DNA of 16,933 nt, taken from assembly GCA_036260105.1 (NCBI GenBank), contig DATAAN010000001.1, positions 1 through 16,933 on the forward strand, written 5' to 3'. This DNA is from JAJCYE01 sp036260105 (GTDB lineage: Bacteria; Actinomycetota; CADDZG01; JAHWKV01). Below, piece by piece: positions 6,312-13,352 of the stretch; position 1 is the first letter of the stretch; each line of letters starts with the position of its first letter. Under the pieces are notes generated by a model. That model ran no database searches, was not told where the DNA came from, and worked only from the letters and a program-made list of their open reading frames with translations. Both the position numbers and the translations under genes were made by a program.

Positions 6312-8534
6312 TCAGGGCGTTGGGAACACCGGCGGGGTGACCGCCGGGGGTGGTGGCGGAGGCAGCGGCAGTATGGGGAACGGCGGAGGTGCCGGCGGTG
6401 GAGGCGGAGGTGGCGCCGGCGGATTGTTGACGGAGTCCGAAAGCAGCCCTCCACCGGTCGACGTCGGGGGATCCACAGGAGGAAGCGGCTCGGGGATGGG
6501 TATCTCCGGGTCCGGCGTGAAGGGCACGAACGGCTGGTCGACGAACGGGTTGAAGGTCGGGACCGCCTTGGGCGGCAGGGCCAGCGGCTCCAGGGGCTCG
6601 GCCTCGGCGAACTCGGTGACGGGCCGGTCGCCCAGGGCCGGCTTCATGTAGGCGGCCCAGATCTGTGCCGGGATCGTTCCTCCGGTGACCCGGTTGAGCC
6701 CCCGGACGTTCAGCAGCGGTTTGTTGGCCTCTTTGAACCCGACCCACACGCTCGTCGACAGCTCGGGCGTGTAGCCCACGAACCAGGCGTTCTGGAAGTC
6801 CTGCGCGGTGCCGGTCTTGCCGGCCACCGGCCGGCCGATGTTCGCTCTGGTCCCGGTGCCGCCGGTCACCACGCCCTGCATGATCTCGTTGGCGTTGTCG
6901 GCGACCTGCTCGTCGATGGCGTCGACCGGGCGGGCCGGGCCCTCCTCGATCACCGTGCCGTCGGCTTCGGTCACCTTGGACACCACCCGGGGCTCCTGGT
7001 AGATGCCCCGGTTGGCCAGCGTGCCGAATGCCGAGGCCATCTCCATGGGCGTGACCTCCTCGGATCCGAGGGCGAGCGCAGGGAACGGGTCGATCTTCGT
7101 GCGGCAGGAATCCTCGGCGGTCACCGTGCAGGCCGATCGTGGCGGCATCCACTTCGGTCCGGGGATCCCCATGCGGCGGGCGGTGTCGACGACCTCCTCA
7201 GCTCCGACCTTCAGAATCACCTGCGCGTAAACCGTGTTGACCGAGTTGATCGTCGCCCGGCGCAGGTCGATCGTGCCGAAGCCGGCGTTGTCGAAGTTGC
7301 TCACCTCGCACTTGGGCCGCCAGGCGGCGAGGCAGATGGTCGAGGGCGCCCGAAAGCTGCTGCCCGGCAGCATGCCGGTCTCCAGGGCGGCGACCAGAAC
7401 GAAAGGCTTGAACGAGGAGCCGGGCTGGCGCCGGCCCTGGATCGCGATGTTGAACTTCTCCGCCAGGTAGTCCCGGCCGCCCACCATGGCCCTGACGTAG
7501 CCGGTGTTGGGCTCGATCGACACCAGCGAGGCGTACGGGTCGGCCGGGGAGGGTAGCGCCTCCTTGATGGCTTTCTCGGCCAGGTCCTGCATACGAGGGT
7601 CGAGGGTCGTGGTCACCTCGAGGCCTCCGTTGAACGTCCGCTCGACCCCGTACCGGTCCTGGAGGTACTTCTTCACCGCGTCGACGAACCAGGGGTAGCG
7701 GAAGATCTCCTCGGTGGGTCGGGCCTCTTTCAGCACCGGCCGGTCCCGCCGTGCCTCGGTCAGGTCCTCCGGACGTACAAACCCGGACGCCTCCATCCGG
7801 CGGAGCACCTCCAGGCGGCGGTCCTCCGCCCGGGAGGGGTTCTGGTACGGCGAGTAGCGGTTCGGGGCCGGTATCAGGCCGACCAGGAGCGCCGACTCGG
7901 AGAGCGTCAGGTCCTTGGCGCTCTTGCCGAAGAAGGTGTTGGCCGCCGCCTCGACCCCGTAGGCGCCGGCGCCGAAGTAGACGGTGTTGAGGTAGCGCTC
8001 CAGAATCTTCTCCTTGGAGACCTCTCGTTCCAGCTGGGCCGCCAGCTGTGCTTCCCGGATCTTCCGGGTCAGAGTCCGCTCCTTGCCGACGAACGCGGTG
8101 CCGACGTACTGCTGGGTGATCGTCGAAGCTCCGCGAAGCCGCTGTCCGGTCGTCTGGGACTCGGTCACCGCCTTCACGATCGCGGCGAAGTCGACACCGC
8201 GGTGCTCGAAGAACCGTGAATCCTCCGAGGCGACCGTCGCCCGGGTCAGGTGGTGGGGCATGTCCTTGTAGTCGATCGGCACCCGGTAGGTGGCGCCCCG
8301 CAGAGTTGCGATCAGCGACCCGTCGGCGGCGTAGATGTGGCTCGACCGGGCGATGTTTACGCCGCGAGGCTCCGGGATGTCGATCTTCGGGGCAAAGGTG
8401 AAGAAGTAGAGGTAGAAACCGATGCCCACGATTGTGCCGACCAGCAGCGGCATGCCGATCAGGACGATGGCCGCCGCAATGCCGATGTCCGTGGGGGTGT
8501 GCCGGATGGTGCGCAGCCGGTCCTCGAACGACAT
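6312..8534 (-). CDS. class A penicillin-binding protein (bifunctional peptidoglycan glycosyltransferase/transpeptidase)
   Basis: A 740-residue cell-wall enzyme that polymerises lipid II and cross-links the stem peptides outside the membrane. A short cytoplasmic N-terminus precedes one membrane helix at about 19-46. The GT51 glycosyltransferase domain (about 65-245) has EDSRFFEHRG at 104-113 with the catalytic Glu104, and RGASTITQQ at 134-142. The transpeptidase domain (about 335-630) has all three motifs: SSFK with Ser373, SVN at 431-433 and KTG at 573-575. Cysteines at 401, 409, 469 and 477 lie outside the cell and may pair. The tail from about 640 is proline-rich, with a nearly pure Pro/Ala stretch at 705-719, as in other actinobacterial PBP1 proteins. 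The ATG at 8532-8534 sits 6 bases after a -10-like TATCCT. It ends tail to tail with the pseudo-protease gene, 73 bases apart. Confidence 0.95.
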   Translation of the reverse strand: MSFEDRLRTIRHTPTDIGIAAAIVLIGMPLLVGTIVGIGFYLYFFTFAPKIDIPEPRGVNIARSSHIYAADGSLIATLRGATYRVPIDYKDMPHHLTRATVASEDSRFFEHRGVDFAAIVKAVTESQTTGQRLRGASTITQQYVGTAFVGKERTLTRKIREAQLAAQLEREVSKEKILERYLNTVYFGAGAYGVEAAANTFFGKSAKDLTLSESALLVGLIPAPNRYSPYQNPSRAEDRRLEVLRRMEASGFVRPEDLTEARRDRPVLKEARPTEEIFRYPWFVDAVKKYLQDRYGVERTFNGGLEVTTTLDPRMQDLAEKAIKEALPSPADPYASLVSIEPNTGYVRAMVGGRDYLAEKFNIAIQGRRQPGSSFKPFVLVAALETGMLPGSSFRAPSTICLAAWRPKCEVSNFDNAGFGTIDLRRATINSVNTVYAQVILKVGAEEVVDTARRMGIPGPKWMPPRSACTVTAEDSCRTKIDPFPALALGSEEVTPMEMASAFGTLANRGIYQEPRVVSKVTEADGTVIEEGPARPVDAIDEQVADNANEIMQGVVTGGTGTRANIGRPVAGKTGTAQDFQNAWFVGYTPELSTSVWVGFKEANKPLLNVRGLNRVTGGTIPAQIWAAYMKPALGDRPVTEFAEAEPLEPLALPPKAVPTFNPFVDQPFVPFTPDPEIPIPEPLPPVDPPTSTGGGLLSDSVNNPPAPPPPPPPAPPPFPILPLPPPPPPAVTPPVFPTP

Positions 8535-8539
8535 GGTAC

Positions 8540-8545
8540 TAGGAT
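8540..8545 (+). promoter_or_regulatory. putative -10 element for the isocitrate lyase family gene
   Basis: TAGGAT on the plus strand would give a transcript starting near 8552, about 50 bases before the preferred TTG start at 8603. It overlaps almost completely the minus-strand -10 of the penicillin-binding protein gene. Confidence 0.4.
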
Positions 8546-8546
8546 A
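8541..8546 (-). promoter_or_regulatory. putative -10 element for a leaderless PBP gene start
   Basis: The minus strand reads TATCCT here, exactly 6 bases before the ATG of the PBP gene. A GAGAGGA sequence lies further upstream, too far away to act as a ribosome binding site. No -35 box is recognisable. Confidence 0.42.
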
Positions 8547-8602
8547 TTCCTCTCCCGGACTTGGAGCCCGGCGCCCTGGAAAGCCCCGACGAAAGGTTGG
8601 AC

Positions 8603-9472
8603 TTGCCTTCTCCGGCCAACGCCATTCGCACGCTGCTCGCAGGCGGAACGACGGTCAACATGCCGGGCGTCTACGACGCCCTCACCACCCGGCTGGCGAC
8701 CAGAGCCGGTTTCGACGTGCTGTTTGTCTCCGGTTACTCGGTTTCGGCCTCACGGCTTGGCTCGCCGGACTACGGCTACCTCACCCAGAGCGAGATAGCC
8801 GACTCGGCCCGGGCAATATGTACCAATACCGAGCTTCCGGTAATCGTCGATGCCGACACGGGCTACGGTAACCCGCTGAACTGCATCCGCACCGCCGACC
8901 TGCTGCACGGCGCCGGGGCCGCCGGCATCTTCCTGGAGGATCAGGTCTGGCCGAAGAAGTGCGGCCACTTCGCCGGGAAACGGGTGGTCGAGGCCGGCGA
9001 CTGGCTGGCGAAGCTGAAGGCGGTCCTGGACCAGCGGGAGCGGGGGGTCGACCTGTTTCTGGTCGCTCGCACCGACGCTCTCAGCACCCGCGGGATCGAG
9101 GACGCGATCGACCGCGCCAAGCGGGCGCGTGACCTGGGTGTGGACGCAATCTTCGTGGAGGCCCCTCCCTCGGTGGACGCGCTCGAGAAGGTGGCCAGAG
9201 AGGTCGACGGGGTCGTCCGGGTGGCAAACATGATCGAGGGCGGAAGGACTCCGCTGCTCAGCGAGACGGAGCTCCACGAGTTGGGCTACGACCTCATCGT
9301 CACCCCGCTCACCGCGCTGTTCGCCGCGGCGAAGGCGGTGGAGGAGGTGCTCGGCCTCCTCCGGAAGGAGGGCACCATCCGCGAGCATCAGGACAGGGTC
9401 GTCTCGTTCACCGAGTTCGAGCCGATCGTCGACCTGGACCGGCATCGCGCCCTCGAGGAGCGCTACAGCTAG
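8603..9472 (+). CDS. isocitrate lyase / phosphoenolpyruvate mutase family enzyme
   Basis: A 289-residue TIM-barrel enzyme of the superfamily that cleaves or rearranges C-C or P-C bonds of 2-hydroxy acids. Visible family sites are PGVYDAL (21-27), VDADTGYGN (82-90) with the metal-binding aspartates, GIFLEDQ (108-114), and KKCGH (118-122) with Cys120, the catalytic base of lyase-type members. The lyase motif and NMIEGGRTP (209-217) favour a methylisocitrate/dimethylmalate lyase-like or oxaloacetate-acting enzyme over a PEP mutase, but the substrate cannot be fixed; no methylcitrate-cycle genes are near. I prefer the TTG at 8603 because AAAGG lies 6 bases upstream and the N-terminus then has normal length; an in-frame TTG at 8561 would add 14 residues. 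The epimerase gene starts 4 bases after the stop, so the two are probably co-transcribed. Confidence 0.88.
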   Translation: MPSPANAIRTLLAGGTTVNMPGVYDALTTRLATRAGFDVLFVSGYSVSASRLGSPDYGYLTQSEIADSARAICTNTELPVIVDADTGYGNPLNCIRTADLLHGAGAAGIFLEDQVWPKKCGHFAGKRVVEAGDWLAKLKAVLDQRERGVDLFLVARTDALSTRGIEDAIDRAKRARDLGVDAIFVEAPPSVDALEKVAREVDGVVRVANMIEGGRTPLLSETELHELGYDLIVTPLTALFAAAKAVEEVLGLLRKEGTIREHQDRVVSFTEFEPIVDLDRHRALEERYS

Positions 9473-9476
9473 CCCG

Positions 9477-10493
9477 GTGACAGGTCCCTGGTTGGTCACG
9501 GGAGCCGCTGGGTTCATCGGGTCGGCGGTCTGCTCGGCGCTGCTGGACTCCGGCCACCGGGTTGCCGGCGCCGACAACCTCAACCCGTACTACGACCCGG
9601 CGCTCAAGCGCGCCCGCCTCGCCAGGCTGGCCGATCGTCCGGGCTTCGAGTTTGCCCAATGCGAGCTGGCCGACCCGGCCGCCGCCGCCGACCTGTTCGA
9701 CTGGGTTCGCCCCGAGACGGTGATCCACCTGGCGGCGCAGCCCGGCATCGCGAGGTCGCTGACCGACCCCAACGCCTACGTGCAGAGCAACCTAGTGGCC
9801 ACCGCCAACGTGCTGGAGCAGTGCCGCCGGCTGCGGGCCGCCCATCTGGTCTTCGCTTCTTCTAGCTCGGTTTACGGCGCCAACAGCCGTCTGCCGTTCT
9901 CCGCCTCCGACCCGGTCGGACACCCGGTCAACCTGTACGCCGCCACCAAGCGGGCGGGTGAGCTGATGGCCCACAGCTACAGCCACCTGTTCGGGCTGCC
10001 GGTAACGGGCCTGCGATTCTTCACGGTGTACGGTCCGTGGGGCCGCCCCGACATGGCCTACTTCCGGTTTGCCGCCGCGATGGCGGCCGGCGAGCCGGTC
10101 ACCGTCTACGGCGACGGTGAGCAGAAGCGGGACTTCACCTACGTGGACGACATCGTCGAAGGCGTGCTCGCCGCAGCCTCCCGGCCGCCCGCCGGGGATC
10201 CGGAGTGGGACGCGGCGGCACCGGACCCGTCGACAAGCCGGGCGCCGTTCCGCCTCTACAACATCGGGCAGGGCGGGCTGGTCACGGTGAACGAGCTCTT
10301 GGAGCACCTGGAGGCTCTGTTCGGCGTGAAGGCGAAGCGCCGTTACGAGCCGGCCCGCTCCGCCGACATGGGCGCGACCCAGGCCGAGGTGACCGATTTC
10401 CGCAGCGCCACGGGCAGCTGCGCCGCCACGCCGTTCGACGTGGGCATGAAGGCCTTCGCCGAGTGGTTTCTCTCCTACTACCGCCCGAAGTAG
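9477..10493 (+). CDS. UDP-glucuronate 4-epimerase-like NAD-dependent epimerase
   Basis: A 338-residue short-chain dehydrogenase of the extended type that would interconvert UDP-glucuronate and UDP-galacturonate for surface polysaccharide. The NAD-binding motif is GAAGFIGS at 9-16. NPYYDPALKRARL (36-48) and AAQPGIARSLTDPNAYVQSN (86-105) are typical of the glucuronate epimerase branch, as is GLRFFTVYGPWGRPDMAYF (178-196). Active-site Tyr154 and Lys158 are in YAATK, with a serine run at 128-131. No signal peptide, so cytoplasmic. The GTG start follows the previous gene after 4 bases; GAGGAG within the end of that gene is rather distant, so translational coupling is likely. Its last 16 bases overlap the end of the opposite-strand hydrolase gene. 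Exact substrate is inferred from family resemblance. Confidence 0.9.
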   Translation: MTGPWLVTGAAGFIGSAVCSALLDSGHRVAGADNLNPYYDPALKRARLARLADRPGFEFAQCELADPAAAADLFDWVRPETVIHLAAQPGIARSLTDPNAYVQSNLVATANVLEQCRRLRAAHLVFASSSSVYGANSRLPFSASDPVGHPVNLYAATKRAGELMAHSYSHLFGLPVTGLRFFTVYGPWGRPDMAYFRFAAAMAAGEPVTVYGDGEQKRDFTYVDDIVEGVLAAASRPPAGDPEWDAAAPDPSTSRAPFRLYNIGQGGLVTVNELLEHLEALFGVKAKRRYEPARSADMGATQAEVTDFRSATGSCAATPFDVGMKAFAEWFLSYYRPK

Positions 10494-11218
10494 CCGGAGC
10501 AAAGCCGGTGGAGGTGCCCGGCCAGCTCCTCCGGGTGGGAGAAGAACGGCGAGTGTCCGGCGTCCAGGCCGGCGACCCGGTCGCAGGGGGAGAGACGGCA
10601 CATCCTCTGCTGTGCCTCTATGGGGAGAACCCGGTCCTGGCGGCACTGCAGGTAAGCCTTCGGCAAAGAGCCGAACCGTGCACCCGTCAGGGACAGCGGG
10701 GTGCGCAGGGGACCCAGCGGTTCCGGCTGCCACAGCTCGAGGGCCCGCTCCGCAGCCCGGTCCGGGCACCCGCCGTAAAACGCCTTACGGACGACGGCGC
10801 GGTCGAGATCCAGGACGCCGGCGTCCTCGTCGGCGAGCAGGTGGGGTGGGCGAAGAACTGGGCTCCCGCTCCGCGGCACGCCGTGGCGCCAGACCGACTG
10901 GCCATGCCGGAGCAGGAAGGCGCAGACGAAGACAAGTCCGGCAACCGAGCCGGGAAACTTCTCCGCCGCCTGCGAGATGACCGCTCCGCCGAAGCTGTGG
11001 CCGACGAGAACGGCCGGCTCGTCCAGCGCCGTCAGAAGAGCGCCCAGGAAGCCGGTGTAGGTGTCGAGCCCCACCTCGCCGGGCGGAGTGCGGTCCCCTC
11101 CGTGTGCCGGCAGGTCCGGCGCGAAGACGGTGTTTCCGTCGGCGGCAAGCGCGGCGGCGACCTCCTCCCAGCACCAGCCACCGTGCCATGAACCGTGTAC
11201 GAGGACCAGCGTGGCCAC
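10478..11218 (-). CDS. alpha/beta hydrolase, candidate BioH-type esterase
   Basis: A 246-residue single-domain alpha/beta hydrolase of the esterase group that includes plant methyl-ester hydrolases such as SABP2. The oxyanion motif is LVHGSWHGGWCW (6-17), the nucleophile Ser75 lies in GHSFGG, and the triad is completed by Asp195 (QDRVLP) and His222 (AGHSPF). No signal peptide. It is transcribed divergently from bioA, with 53 bases between the starts. Because bioC is present and no bioH, bioG or similar gene is in the operon, it may remove the methyl group from pimeloyl-ACP methyl ester; that is inference from position and chemistry. The start is GTG, with a strong AGGAGGT eight bases upstream. 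A general esterase unrelated to biotin is the main alternative. Confidence 0.88.
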   Translation of the reverse strand: MATLVLVHGSWHGGWCWEEVAAALAADGNTVFAPDLPAHGGDRTPPGEVGLDTYTGFLGALLTALDEPAVLVGHSFGGAVISQAAEKFPGSVAGLVFVCAFLLRHGQSVWRHGVPRSGSPVLRPPHLLADEDAGVLDLDRAVVRKAFYGGCPDRAAERALELWQPEPLGPLRTPLSLTGARFGSLPKAYLQCRQDRVLPIEAQQRMCRLSPCDRVAGLDAGHSPFFSHPEELAGHLHRLCSGYFGR

Positions 11219-11226
11219 GCTTGTCG

Positions 11227-11233
11227 ACCTCCT
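11227..11233 (-). promoter_or_regulatory. strong ribosome binding site of the alpha/beta hydrolase gene
   Basis: The minus strand reads AGGAGGT, eight bases before the GTG start at 11218. It fixes the start codon and contrasts with bioA on the other strand, which lacks a good site. Confidence 0.75.
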
Positions 11234-11256
11234 GCCGGCGACCGGCCGAGTGGGAG

Positions 11257-11262
11257 TACGAT
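11257..11262 (+). promoter_or_regulatory. putative -10 element of the biotin operon
   Basis: TACGAT ends 9 bases before the bioA GTG, which would leave a leader of only about 0-3 bases. The 53-base gap to the hydrolase contains no sequence I recognise as a BirA box (TTGTTAACC type) or other known biotin operator. An imperfectly placed small palindrome, GCCGG-CGA-CCGGC, lies at 11234-11246. Confidence 0.38.
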
Positions 11263-11271
11263 CGGGAAATC

Positions 11272-12627
11272 GTGAGTGTAGACGCCCCCCGGCCCGACTA
11301 CGCCGCCCTCAACCGCGACCACCTGTGGAACCCGTTCACCCAGATGAAGGGCTACCTGGAGGCCGGTCCCCTGGTGATCGAACGCGGGGAGGGTGTGAGG
11401 CTTTACGACGTCGAAGGCAACGCCTTCCTCGACGGCAACTCGTCACTCTGGGTCAACATCCACGGCCACAACCGGCCTGAGCTCAACGGCGCAATCACCG
11501 ACCAGCTGGGCCGGATAGCCCACTCGACCCTGCTCGGGTTGGGCAACGTGCCGGCGATCGAGCTGGCGGCCCGGCTGACCGGGCTGGCGCCGGAAGGGCT
11601 GGCCAAGGTGTTCTTCTCGGATAGCGGGGCCACCGCGGTGGAGATCGGCCTGAAGCTGGCTTTTGCCTACTGGCGGCGGGTCGGGCGGCCGGAGAAGTGC
11701 CGGTTCCTGAGCTTTCGGAACGCCTACCACGGCGACACCGTGGGGGCGATGAGCCTAGGCGGCATCGACCTTTTCCACGACGAGTTCGGTCCTCTGCTTT
11801 TCTCGGTCGAGCGGGCCCCGTACCCGGATCCCTACCGGTTCGACGGGTCGGAGGAGGAGTGTGTCGCCGCCTCCCTCGACATGGTGAGGCGGATCCTCGA
11901 GCGCAAGTCCGGTGAGCTGGCGTGCGCGGTCGTGGAGCCCCTCGTCCAGGGGGCGGCCGGGATGATCGTGTCGCCCCCCGGCTTCCTCGCCGGCCTGGCG
12001 GCGCTCTGCCGGGAGCACGGCGTGCTGCTGCTGGCCGACGAGGTGGCCACGGGCTTCGGCCGTACCGGCCGCATGTTCGCCTGCGAGCACGAGGGCGTCG
12101 CGCCCGACCTCCTTGCGCTGGGCAAGGGGCTCACCGGCGGCTACCTGCCGGTCGCGGCGACGCTGGTGACCGACGAGATCTACGATGCCTTCTGGGGCGA
12201 GCACTCCGAACAGAAGACGTTCTTCCACGGGCACTCGTTCACCGGCAACCAGCTCGGCTGCGCCGTCGCCAACGCCAGCCTGGCCCTTTACGAGACCGAC
12301 CGGCTCCTCGACCACGTCCAGGGAATGGAGCCGCAGCTCGCCGACGGCCTGAAGGGGATCGCCGAGCTGGAGCACGCCGGCGAGGTGCGCCGGCGGGGCC
12401 TCATGGTCGGGGTCGAGCTGGTGGAGGACCGGGCCGCAGGCAAGCCCTATCCCTGGCAGCTCGCCATGGGGGCGCGTGTTTGCCGGAGGGCACGGGACCT
12501 CGGGATGATCACCCGCCCTCTCGGCGACGTCGTCGTCTTTCTGCCTCCCCTGGCGACGGGCGCGGCCGACCTGGAGGAGATGACGGCCATCCTCTGCCGG
12601 GCGATTCAGGAGACGACCGAGCGGTGA
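11272..12627 (+). CDS. bioA: 7,8-diaminopelargonate aminotransferase (BioA; resembles the lysine-using BioK type)
   Basis: A 451-residue class III PLP aminotransferase that converts 7-keto-8-aminopelargonate to 7,8-diaminopelargonate. Family sites are HLWNPFTQM (17-25), SDSGATAVE (116-124), NAYHGDTVGAMS (150-161), DEVATGFGRTG (256-266) and Lys285 in ALGKGLTGG, which binds PLP. The sequence is closer in my memory to Bacillus BioK than to E. coli or mycobacterial BioA: HLWxPFTQM rather than WHPYTSM, and SSLWVNIHGH rather than SSWWAAIHG. The first difference removes the tyrosine linked to S-adenosylmethionine use, so lysine is a plausible amino donor here. The frame is open further upstream, but the GTG at 11272 fits the family's N-terminus and avoids overlap with the divergent hydrolase. 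First gene of the bio operon; its stop overlaps the bioD start by 4 bases. Confidence 0.95.
   Translation: MSVDAPRPDYAALNRDHLWNPFTQMKGYLEAGPLVIERGEGVRLYDVEGNAFLDGNSSLWVNIHGHNRPELNGAITDQLGRIAHSTLLGLGNVPAIELAARLTGLAPEGLAKVFFSDSGATAVEIGLKLAFAYWRRVGRPEKCRFLSFRNAYHGDTVGAMSLGGIDLFHDEFGPLLFSVERAPYPDPYRFDGSEEECVAASLDMVRRILERKSGELACAVVEPLVQGAAGMIVSPPGFLAGLAALCREHGVLLLADEVATGFGRTGRMFACEHEGVAPDLLALGKGLTGGYLPVAATLVTDEIYDAFWGEHSEQKTFFHGHSFTGNQLGCAVANASLALYETDRLLDHVQGMEPQLADGLKGIAELEHAGEVRRRGLMVGVELVEDRAAGKPYPWQLAMGARVCRRARDLGMITRPLGDVVVFLPPLATGAADLEEMTAILCRAIQETTER
11275..11280 (-). promoter_or_regulatory. possible -10 element of the alpha/beta hydrolase gene
   Basis: The minus strand reads TACACT inside the first codons of bioA, about 56 bases before the hydrolase start. 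Weak evidence: only the hexamer is recognisable. Confidence 0.22.
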
Positions 12628-13352
12628 GAGGGCTGTTCGTCACCGGGACCGACACAGCCGTCGGAAAGACGGTCGTCACCGCAGCCCTAGCAGCCGCCTT
12701 CCGGGCCGAGGGCATCGACACCGGAGTCTCCAAGCCCGTCCAGAGCGGCAACCTGGCAGCCGATCCGGAAGGCGACACGCAGCAGCTGATCCGCCTTTCC
12801 GGCGTGGACGACCCGCCGGAGCGCGTGAACGCCTACTCGCTGCGGGCGGCGCTGGCGCCGCTCGTCGCCGCGCGGCAGGAGGGAGTCGACATCGAGCCGG
12901 AACGGGTGCTGCAGTCCGTCCGCAGGCTGGCCGCCGGCCACGACACCGTGTTGGTCGAGGGAGCCGGCGGCTTCACCGTGCCCCTGGCGGACGGATGGAC
13001 CGTCGCAGACCTCGCGGCGGCTCTGGGGCTCCCGGTTCTGATCGTGGGCCGGCCCGGGCTGGGGACGGTTAACCACACGACGCTCACCGTCATGGCGGTC
13101 CGCAGCGCTGGGCTCCAGGTGGCCGGTGTGATCCTGAACGGTCACGTCGACGAAGACGACCACAGCCGGCACTCCAACGCGGCCCTGATCACCGAGGTGA
13201 CCGGGGTTCAGGTTCTCGGCGTGATTCCGAAGGTCGAGGGCGAGCTCACGGCGGGCCGGCTGCGTAGGATGGTCGCCGGCCACGTGGACCTGCGCCCCCT
13301 GCGGGCGGCACTCACCGGCCGCGTGGAGGCCAGAGCGGGAGGGACTGTCTGA
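12624..13352 (+). CDS. bioD: ATP-dependent dethiobiotin synthetase
   Basis: A 242-residue cytoplasmic enzyme that closes the ureido ring of dethiobiotin from 7,8-diaminopelargonate, CO2 and ATP. The P-loop is GTDTAVGKT at 8-16, KPVQSG at 37-42 is the conserved substrate lysine region, and VEGAGG at 111-116 carries the metal-site glutamate. GRPGLGTVNHT (142-152) is also typical. The GTG start shares GTGA with the bioA stop, a classic translational coupling overlap. Its own stop overlaps the inferred CTG start of bioB by 4 bases in the same way. Confidence 0.96.
   Translation: MRGLFVTGTDTAVGKTVVTAALAAAFRAEGIDTGVSKPVQSGNLAADPEGDTQQLIRLSGVDDPPERVNAYSLRAALAPLVAARQEGVDIEPERVLQSVRRLAAGHDTVLVEGAGGFTVPLADGWTVADLAAALGLPVLIVGRPGLGTVNHTTLTVMAVRSAGLQVAGVILNGHVDEDDHSRHSNAALITEVTGVQVLGVIPKVEGELTAGRLRRMVAGHVDLRPLRAALTGRVEARAGGTV
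13338..13342 (+). promoter_or_regulatory. ribosome binding site supporting a CTG start of bioB
   Basis: GGAGG lies within GGGAGGGA at the end of bioD, 6 bases before the CTG at 13349. This is ideal spacing, and no ATG, GTG or TTG is available in the bioB frame at that position. Confidence 0.65.

Noticed and set aside
10205..11191. A 328-codon plus-strand frame and the 325-codon minus-strand frame at 9792-10769
   Set aside because: Both are shadows of the epimerase and hydrolase genes, which have clear catalytic motifs.
11219..11271. Search for a BirA or BioQ-like biotin operator before bioA
   Set aside because: Only a short GCCGG-CGA-CCGGC palindrome is visible; it does not match operators I know, so no operator is called.
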